From Gyromitra esculenta (taxonomy: Eukaryota > Ascomycota > Pezizomycetes > Pezizales > Discinaceae): a stretch of 64,000 nucleotides of DNA. Position numbers and translations under genes: made by a program. The DNA lies in contig JBCAML010000002.1 of the NCBI GenBank assembly GCA_038503075.1, positions 2,852,001-2,916,000 on the forward strand. Direction: 5' to 3'. Below the pieces are notes generated by a model. The model did not search any database and was not told the DNA's origin. It worked only from the letters and a program-made list of their open reading frames with translations. Positions 56,149 through 64,000 of the stretch are shown here, one piece after another (the stretch's first letter is position 1; each line of letters opens with the position of its first letter).

Positions 56149-59100
56149 CCCATTTCCTTACCTTTGTCGGCTTTTTCTATTTCGGGTTTTTCAGTGTCGG
56201 ATACATGCGTGGAGGAACAATTGGATGGGGAACATTTTGTTGTATCTTGTAACATTTCCCATAACAATAAAATTATCAAAACTCACGCACTATTGGACAC
56301 TGGAGCCTCGGGATTTGCCTTCATTGATAAAGACTTTGCGAGTCACCACTCCCTACCTCTCCTACCCCTAAAAACCCCTCGGCAACTTGAAGTAATAGAT
56401 GGCCGCCCAGTTTCGTCAGGAGACATCACCCATATTACTAATATCAACCTCTCCATCCAACAACACCAGGAACAAGCCCCCTGTTTCGTCACCCGACTAG
56501 GACACTACCCCCTCGTTCTAGGAATTCCATGGATGAATTATCACGATGTCCAACTCCGCTTCGCCCAAAAACGCATTGAGTTTAATTCTAAACTCTGCAC
56601 CACCCATTGTACCCCCCATTTCGCCACCGTAACCGCCCCCTCGATTGTAGCCCCCAAGCTAAACCTATCCTTTATCAACGCCGCTAGTTTCAGAACTCTC
56701 ACCCGAAAACATTCCTCCCAAGCCTATGCAATGTCACTGTATGAAATTAACAAAATCATCGATGACAAGACAACCAAGGAGGAATGGAGAACGAGAATCC
56801 CTACGGAATATCACGACTTTCTGGATATGTTCGATAAGAAGAAAGCCCAAGGATTACCCCCACGCCGCTCGTATGACCACAAGATACAACTGATGGAAGG
56901 AAAAGATGCCCCTTTCGGACCCCTCTATGGAATGTCCCGAGAAGAGCTTATTGTCTTGAAGAAGTATATTGAAGACAATCTTGAGAAGGGATTCATTCGG
57001 GCTAGTTCCTCTCCAGCCGGATCCCCCGTCCTCTTTGTCAAAAAAGCTGACGGTTCCCTACGACTCTGTGTGGACTACCGAGGCCTTAATGCTATTACCG
57101 TTAAGGATCGCTATACCTCTCCCCTCATCCGCGAAACCCTGGACCGACTTGCAAAGGCACAATGGTATACCAAATTAGACCTCCGTGACGGTTACCATCA
57201 AGTACGCATTGCCGAGGGAGATGAGTGGAAGACAGCCTTTCGCACCCGCTATGGCTTATATGAATATCAAGTCATGCCGTTCGGCTTGACCAACGCCCCG
57301 GGAACTTTCCAACGATTCGTTAATGATTGCCTCACTGAGTACCTGGATATTTTTTGCACAGCCTACCTCGATGATATCCTAATCTATAGTGATACCTTCG
57401 CGGAGCATCAGGCCCATGTACGAAAGGTACTTCAGACACTCCAGAACAACCATATCTTGCTCAAACCGGAAAAATGCGAGTTCGAGGTACAGACGACCAA
57501 GTACCTAGGTCTCATTCTTACCCCCGACGGCATCAAGATGGACGAGGAGAAACTAAAAGCAGTACGGGAATGGGGTACCCCTAAGAGCGTCAAAGACGTG
57601 CAAGCTTTTCTAGGCTTTGCTAATTTTTACCGACGTTTTATTCTCGGTTTTTCCAAGCTGGCCTCCCCTCTGACAGCCCTAACAAAAAAAGGTATTATGT
57701 TCGAATGGACAGTAGAAGCGGATATTGCCTTCGAGAATCTAAAACATGCCTTCACCACCGCCCCAATCCTCATCCACTTTGATCCTGACAAGAAAATCAT
57801 TGTGGAAACCGACGCCTCCGACTTCGTATCCGGAGGAGTGCTGTCCCAATACGATGACGCTGGAGTTCTACACCCAGTCGCATTCTTCTCAAAAAAGCAT
57901 TCACCTGCCGAATGCAATTATGAAATTTACGACAAAGAACTGCTAGCGATCATCCGAGTATTCGAAGAATGGCGCCCGGAACTCGAAGGTTCCAAACACC
58001 CCATCGACGTAATCAGTGACCATAAAAATCTCGAATATTTTATGAGTACGAAACAGCTAAATCGACGTCAAGCACGATGGGCCGAATATCTTTCCCGCTT
58101 TGACTTTGTAATTACCTATCGCCCAGGCAGTCAAGGAGGAAAACCAGACGCATTGACCAGAAGATCAGGAGATCTTCCCAAGGAAGGGGATGAACGGTTG
58201 GCACACCAAAGCCAAGTGGTACTGAAGAAGGAAAATGTGGACCCTAAGCTAAGTTTGTTGTCGGCTTCTTTGTCAAATGAAGCCGCTGAACTGGACGCTC
58301 CCCTACAAAAACTCTTCCAAAACGGATTGGTTACTGACAAATTTCCGGAAAGAATACTTTTAGCGTTAAGGAATAAAGATCAACAATCAAAAGAGATCAC
58401 CTTAAGCGAGTGTACCAACGAAAACGGAAGACTATGCTACCGAGGACGTCTTTATGTTCCAGACTTCGACCCCCTACGCCTAGAACTCATCAAAAGGCAC
58501 CATGATGAACCAGCCGCAGGCCACCCAGGAAGAGATAAAACATTTGAACTTCTGGACAGAAACTTCTATTGGCCCAAGATGAGGGAATCAGTCGCTCGTT
58601 ACGTACGGAACTGTCATATTTGTCAGAAAGCTAAACCAGTCACTCAACGTACCTCAGGAGTACTCCGCCCGCTACCTATCCCGCAACGACCCTGGCAGGA
58701 AATCTCGATGGACTTTGTTACAGGCCTTCCCGAGTCTAATGGTTATGATGCGATCATGGTAATTGTTGACAGGTTATCGAAAATGCGACACCTTATTCCA
58801 TGTAATACTACTGTTAATTCACGGGATGTCGCTGATCTTTACCTGCAACACGTCTGGAAATTGCATGGCCTACCTACGCATATTACCTCCGATCGGGGCA
58901 CCCAATTCACGGCCCACTTCTGGAGAGAGCTTTGTCAACGTCTCGGGATACAAGCTCGAATGTCTACTGCCTTCCATCCAGAAACGGACGGACAAACAGA
59001 AAGGCTAAATGCGGTAATGGAACAATACCTCCGATCCTATGTGAGCTATCAACAAGAGGACTGGAGCAGATGGCTACCAATGGCAGAATTCTCCGCAAAT

Positions 59101-59782
59101 AATCAAGAATCGGCAAGTACGAAAGTATCTCCCTTCCTTGCTAACTACGGTTATCACCCTCGCTTCAACACCGCTTTTACTCCCCCGACAAACACCCCTC
59201 AAAGTCAAGATGCCGCTGCCTTCGCAAGCAGGATGCAGGAACTGTACGACTATCTTAGGACACAGATCAGAACCGCTCAGGATATCCAGGAAACGGCGAT
59301 AAATAAACATCGGACACCCGCCCCGGCATACCAAATCCAAGACCAAGTCTTCGTATCGATGAAGAATATTAGGACAAATTGTAACGCTCGAAAACTGGAC
59401 TGGAAATGGATGGGTCCTTATGCAGTGAAAAGGATTATTTCGCCTTTCGCTTATGAAATAGATCTCCCCTCATCGGTCAAATACCATCCTGTTTTCCACG
59501 TTTCCCTTCTTAAGCCTGCTCCTAATGATGCCCTCCCGGGACAAATTATTCCTCCTCCAGCCCCTATTACTGTTAACGAGCAAGAGGAATACTATATTGA
59601 AAATATCCTTGATCAACGCAACCATCGAGGACAACTTCAATACCTCGTAGAGTGGACTGGATACGCTCACCCGACATGGGAACCGGCTGAAGATCTGCAG
59701 GATACGTCTGCCCTTGATACATTTCTCGCCGAAACGATTATCGCTCCTTCTAAGGTTCACAGGAGTTCACGCTTGAAGGGGG
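56114..59782 (+). CDS. pol: Pol polyprotein of element IA (intact up to the solo LTR)
   Basis: The -1 frame relative to gag is open for over 1200 codons. In order: protease (LLDTGASGFAFID), RT ([11 protein letters not shown]), RNase H ([14 protein letters not shown]), integrase with HHCC finger and D,D,E core, GPY/F region (KLDWKWMGPYAVKRI) and chromodomain (EYYIENILDQRN, QYLVEWTGYAHPTWEP). At HRSSRLKG the frame runs into the solo LTR at 59783 and would end at 59847 with about 20 foreign residues. The enzyme domains are complete. Expression depends on gag, which is split by IB. Confidence 0.9.
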
Positions 59783-60193
59783 TCTCAAGGAGCGAGGTTT
59801 TGTCTTCAAGCTCTCAGGTATCCCCCGAGATGAGCAGTGCTACTTGAAGGTAAAACTAAGCGACGAGAGTGTTTACGAGGTTCCACAGGCTCTACGGAGT
59901 GTTCAAGTATAGAGGACTTGAGGACAGCGACAGCGTAAGGTTATGGGGTATAACCGAGGTTTGTATTGTAAAATACAAGATTGTACTATAGAAGACGTTG
60001 CTTAAAGAAAGAAGAAGGAAAAGTACAACAAGAGGGGAAATCCCTTCGCTTATATATCACTTTCCAACTCGTTCGATGACAAAGACTTGACTCACTGCAA
60101 CGGAAACCCAACGAAACATAAAGAACAACAACGTAACACAACAACCTTGTACCCTTGCATCCAATAAATCAACGAAGACAATTATCCATGAAA
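59783..60193 (-). repeat. solo LTR of the element II family in IA's polypurine tract
   Basis: 411 bp on the minus strand, TTTCATGG...CCTTGAGA, about 90% similar by eye to the element II LTRs. Flanked by GGGGG on both sides (59778-59782 and 60194-60198), so it arose from a full insertion followed by LTR-LTR recombination. It separates IA pol from its 3' LTR. Confidence 0.88.
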
Positions 60194-60205
60194 GGGGGGA
60201 GCTAC

Positions 60206-60629
60206 TTTCACGGATAAGAATCGGGTAATGGGCTAGGATGGTTGTGGAAGTTACGAAGGGTTTTCTTTGAGTATAATGGCTTTGTCTTTCGGTTATGTTT
60301 CGGCTGTTGCCAGATGGCTGTTTGTGTTACGAGAAAGCGGGGTATTTAAACGGAGGATTTTGGTCGTTTGTGTTCTCTTTCTCTTTCTTCCTTAAGCAAC
60401 GTTCTCGTTACCTTCTGCTGTAAAGTCGTCGAAATACTATCTCGATTCTATCTCAGAATCTTCGCTGTCGCTGTCTCCCTCACTGCACTTATCTCGCCTT
60501 GAGATAAAGATATCCTCGTAGAACTTGTAGAACACGTCGCACTCTTCAAAACGTGTTGTCACCTCGCTTAAGTAGCACTGCTCACCTTCAGGGATACTGA
60601 AGGGCTTAATCCGAGGCACAACCGTGAGA
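60206..60629 (+). repeat. 3' LTR of element IA
   Basis: 424 bp, identical to 36749-37173 except CTCG in place of ATAAA. Followed by the target copy AGGAG. Confidence 0.92.
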
Positions 60630-60729
60630 AGGAGCTGGACATCGTGAAGGAGAGCGGAGACGGCATCTCCGGTTGATATAAGTGATAACGAGCCGCATTG
60701 ATTGGGATGAATGAGGCCGTTTGAGCGAG
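60630..60729 (-). mobile_element. LINE element, continuation upstream of the RT block (between IA and IV)
   Basis: The minus strand reads SNGLIHPNQCGS, ISTGDAVSALLHDVQLLQ and joins QAADKK at 36742 when IA is ignored, extending the RT N-terminus (the HPNQ.G.....T.DA region of LINE RTs). It is cut at 60729 by element IV, so the LINE has been hit twice within about 100 bp. Confidence 0.8.
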
Positions 60730-61150
60730 TTTCATGGATTGATTCAGGGATGACTCGTGGTTCAGATGGTTGTATAATTTCTTTGTTGTTCGGTTAGGTT
60801 TCAGGTTATTAGGATAATGTCTTTGTGTTTCGGTTGTTGCCGGGTTGTTGTTAGTGCTATTGAAAAGCGGGGTATTTAAGGAAGGATCTTGGTTGTTTTC
60901 GTTCTTCTTCTTTTCTTTCCTTAAGCAACGTTCTCGTTTACCTTCTCCTGTATCGATTACAATACAATCTTGGTTCTACCTCAGAACCTTCGCTGTCGCT
61001 GTGAACCATCGTCGATACTTCGCCTTGAAGTATACCTCTAGTAGAACTTGTAGAAACACTGCACTCTTCAAACGTGTTGTCACCTCGCTTAAGTAGCACT
61101 GCTCACCTTCAGGGATACTGAAGGACTTAACGAGGGACTGAACCGTGAGA
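60730..61150 (+). repeat. 5' LTR of element IV
   Basis: 421 bp, a distinct subfamily. TATTTAAG at about 60873 and AAGCAACGT at about 60922 are kept. Confidence 0.82.
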
Positions 61151-61152
61151 TT

Positions 61153-61161
61153 ACGTTGCTT
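61153..61161 (+). promoter_or_regulatory. self-complementary primer-binding site, element IV
   Basis: ACGTTGCTT two nucleotides after the LTR, complementary to AAGCAACGT in its own LTR. Confidence 0.65.
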
Positions 61162-61205
61162 CCACTATCTACACCTTCTACGCCTCAAACTCCACCAACC
61201 TCACC

Positions 61206-62483
61206 ATGGAAGGAGCCGCCGTTGCCACGAAACGCTTTCCCACTAGAGAAGCTTTCGCTCAGGCCTATCGGGATGACCCTGCAGAACTCTACAATGAGCT
61301 CAGGGAACTAAACCAAGCCCTGGAAGACCAAGTCGATATCCTCCAGGAAAGCGAACGGGAGAATGAGGTAAAACTCAACACCGCCCAGATTCAGATCGAC
61401 AACGCTCTCCGTCATGCTACGGAACAAGACCAACGGGTAACGGAGACTGCTAGCCTTATTGCCCGACTACGACAAGAGCGGAATGAAGCCCGGTCCGCCA
61501 CCCAAGCACCCCCAGCTCCACCCAACCTCACAGCCACTCCACCCCCGCCATCGAGCAACCACCGCTCAGAACGCATGCCGGATCCAGAGAAGTTTGATGG
61601 ATCCCGAGCAAAACTCCCCGGGTTTATACTCCAACTACGATCCAAGTTGACGGTTAACCGAGATCGCTTCTCCAATGAGACCACCATGATCCTTTATACC
61701 ATCAATCGGCTAGAAGGAGCCGCTTTAGAACAGGTCCGCCATACAGTTCTCCCATCTGGCCTTACTACCTGGACTAGTGCGGAGCAACTCATTGCAGCCC
61801 TGGAAACCGCTTTTGGAGACCCAGACCCAACCGGAACCGCACGACGAGAACTCCACCAACTCCGTCAAGGGAAACGCGATTTCTCTGCCTACCTCGCTGA
61901 CTTCCAAAGAATCATGGGACAGCTCAACTTCGACGAAAACTCGAAGATGGACGCCCTCGAACATGGAATGTCAGAAGAACTAAAGGAAGCCATGGTATTC
62001 GCACCAGTTGCCCCCGACAACCTCCCTGAAATGATCCTTACCCTCACCCGACTGGATAACCGCATTCGAGCTCGCAAGGCAGAGAAACGGGGAACCGCTC
62101 GAGACAATATGGGCCAATTTAGTGCTCCCGCTGCATTCACTCCTGCTTCCTCCTTAACTCCAGGAGGGCTAGCCCCCATGGACCTATCTTTCGGTCGCAC
62201 CAGCAACCTCTCCCGTCCGCCTCAAGACCAACGATATACCATGGTCAATGGGCGAAGAAAGCTCTCTGAAGAAGAGAAACAGTGGCGCCGCTCCACTGGA
62301 AAATGTATGTTCTGTGCTGCTCCCGACCACTCCTATGCCAACTGCCCTTCCGCCCCAAAGAAACCGACAATGAGAGGGCTCTCACCGCACCACCCGCTAA
62401 CCGTACACCTCCGGCCTCTCGCTACCACCACCACCTCTTCCACCTCAGTTTTTTGCCTTAGAAGCTGCGAACGCCTCAAATGA
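61206..62483 (+). pseudogene. gag: gag of element IV (C-terminal frameshift)
   Basis: Matches IB gag from MEGAAVATKR through the coiled coil, capsid and knuckle CMFCAAPDHSYANC. After PTMRG a 1-nt indel shifts the frame (LSPHHPLTV instead of ALTAPPA), giving an aberrant tail and stop at 62483. The normal gag stop context TTTAAACTAG follows at 62487. Confidence 0.88.
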
Positions 62484-62486
62484 GGC

Positions 62487-62531
62487 TTTAAACTAGTCCA
62501 ACCAAGGCTGACCAGTGACCCTGCCTTGGTT
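62487..62531 (+). promoter_or_regulatory. -1 ribosomal frameshift signal, element IV
   Basis: TTTAAAC at 62487-62493, UAG, 6-nt spacer. The stem AACCAAGG (62500-62507) pairs with CCTTGGTT (62524-62531). Confidence 0.75.
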
Positions 62532-64000
62532 CCAATTTCTTTTCCTTTGTCTGCATTTTCAATTTCTGGGTTTTCAGTTTCCGATGTAAGCGTGGAGGAT
62601 CAGTTGGATGGGGAACATTTTGTAGTTTCGTGCAATATTTCCCATAGCAATAAAATCATCAAAACACACGCTTTACTGGACACCGGAGCCTCTGGATTTG
62701 CATTCATTGACAAGAATTTTGCGAGTCACCACTCCCTGCCACTCTCTCCTCTTAAGACACCCCGACAACTTGAGGTCATCGACGGTCGTACTGTCGCCTC
62801 AGGAGATATTACCCATATCGCCAATATCAACCTATCCATCGACCAACACCAAGAACAAGCCCCCTGTTTCGTAACCCAACTCGGACACTACCCCCTCGTG
62901 CTGGGAATACCCTGGATGAACCATCATGATGTCCATCTACACTTCGCCGATAAACGCATTGAGTTTAACTCTAAACTCTGCACCACCCGTTGCGCCTCGC
63001 TTACCCGTTATATCTACATCCTCAATCCCTAATCCTCCTAGACTAAACTTATCATTTATTGGTGCTGCCAGTTTCAGGACTCTTACCCGAAAACGTTCCT
63101 CCCAAGCTTATGCCATGTCCCTCTATGAGATCAATAAAATCATAGACGACAAAACCAGCAAGGAAGAATGGAAATCACGTATTCCTACTGAATATCACGA
63201 TTTCCTCGATATGTTCGATAAAACCAAAGCCCAAGGCCTACCACCTCGCCGACCTTACGATCACAGGATACAACTCCAAGAAGGGAAAGACGCCCCATTT
63301 GGACCACTGTACGGAATGTCCCGGGAAGAACTCATTGTCCTAAAAAAATATATTGAGGACAATCTAGAGAAAGGATTTATCCGCGCTAGTTCTTCCCCTG
63401 CGGGATCCCCAGTCCTCTTTGTAAAAAAGGCTGATGGCTCTCTACGACTATGTGTTGACTATCGGGGCCTAAACGCTATCACAGTCAAGGACCGATATAC
63501 CTCTCCCCTCATCAGAGAAACGCTCGATCGGCTAGCAAAAGCGCAATGGTATACTAAACTAGACCTTCGTGATGGTTACCACCAAGTACGCATTGCCGAG
63601 GGAGATGAATGGAAGACAGCCTTCCGCACCCGATACGGTCTATATGAGTATCAAGTCATGCCATTCGGTCGACAAACGCTCGGCACATTTCAACGCTTTG
63701 TGAACGATTGCCTCACCGAGTATTTGGACATCTTCTGTACGGCCTACCTGGACGATATTCTTATCTATAGTGATACCTTCGCCGAACATCAGACCCACGT
63801 ACGAAAAGTTCTCCAAACACTCAAAGACAATGACATCCTGTTGAAACCAGAGAAGTGTGAATTTGAAGTGCAAACTACGAAGTATTTGGGTCTCATCCTT
63901 ACCCCTGATGGCATCAAGATGGACGAGGAAAAACTAAAAGCAGTTCGAGAATGGGGAACACCAGAAGTGTTAAAGATGTCCAAGCCTTCCTAGGTTTCGC
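62497..64000 (+). pseudogene. pol: pol of element IV (frameshifted, truncated by window end)
   Basis: Protease LLDTGASGFAFID and [13 protein letters not shown] are readable. The frame shifts near 63000 (TTRCASLTRY versus the parallel frame APRLPVISTSS). MPFGRQTLGTFQRF shows a lost codon against [15 protein letters not shown], and another 1-nt loss near 63965 gives GTPEVLKMS instead of GTPKSVKDV. Confidence 0.85.

Larger units (their letters stand above)
36749..60629 (+). mobile_element. Ty3/gypsy chromovirus IA (hosts element IB and a solo LTR)
   Basis: Bounded by LTRs 36749-37173 and 60206-60629 and flanked by AGGAG on both sides. Own sequence: LTR, gag 5' part (37238-37897), [element IB 37898-55475 plus one target copy], gag 3' part from 55481, pol to about 59780, [solo LTR], polypurine tract, LTR. 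The two LTRs are identical except one local replacement (ATAAA versus CTCG), so the insertion is young. It sits in the LINE RT. Confidence 0.92.
60730..64000 (+). mobile_element. gypsy chromovirus IV (runs off the window, coding-damaged)
   Basis: 5' LTR 60730-61150 starts TTTCATGG and ends CCGTGAGA. PBS, gag and pol up to the RT follow. Gag and pol carry several 1-nt and 3-nt indels. The five bases before it are GCGAG; the matching copy would lie beyond the window. Confidence 0.85.

Overview
The window looks like nuclear DNA of a filamentous ascomycete. The genes are split by short GT-AG introns (mostly 54-100 bp) with CTNAY-like branch points. Promoters carry pyrimidine-rich tracts. The gene families (a TRP/Flc-type membrane protein, an ACS-family MFS transporter, a KDEL-tailed DnaJ) are typical of that group. 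The abundance of barely mutated Ty3/gypsy elements would fit a repeat-rich Pezizomycete, but that placement is inference.

Left part, about 1-34,800: a gene-sparse host region. The genes I could splice are a TRP-like/flavin-carrier-type protein (1604-4167, 4 exons), a cobalamin-independent methionine-synthase-like protein (10158-12053, 8 exons), an ER-lumenal DnaJ chaperone ending in KDEL (13391-14708, 2 exons), an MFS transporter (16866-18644, 6 exons), a small cytochrome b5-type protein on the minus strand (19275-19663, 3 exons) and a KpsF/GutQ-like SIS-domain protein (30969-32592, 2 exons). Between them lie long stretches without recognisable genes, several foldback/MITE-like elements, and a decayed LRR/Cys-rich gene zone at 24.0-27.5 kb. 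The palindrome TACATGTA occurs 13 times in these 36 kb.

Right part, 34,835-64,000: almost entirely retrotransposons, nested five deep. A minus-strand LINE-type element (poly(A) end at 34835) is split by gypsy element IA (36749-60629). IA's gag is split by element IB (37898-55475). IB's pol is split by element II (40130-51819). II's integrase is split by minus-strand element III (44718-50576). A solo LTR of the II family sits in IA's polypurine tract, and a further element (IV, from 60730) enters the remaining LINE piece and runs off the window. Each of the five insertions whose two ends are visible has a perfect 5-bp target duplication (AGGAG, TCCGT, TTTGC, CTTTC, GGGGG). Removing each insert restores the host reading frame.

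The gypsy elements are chromoviruses: gag with a CCHC knuckle, then protease, RT, RNase H, integrase and chromodomain. All five full or partial copies share an unusual regulatory architecture. The LTRs do not end in TG...CA but in TTTCA(C/T)GG...CC(G/T)TGAGA. The primer-binding site is complementary to a 9-mer at the likely 5' end of the element's own RNA, as in self-primed Tf1-type elements. A U UUA AAC slippery heptamer lies directly before the gag stop, followed after a constant 6-nt spacer by a stem-loop with compensatory base changes between families, which matches a -1 frameshift into pol.
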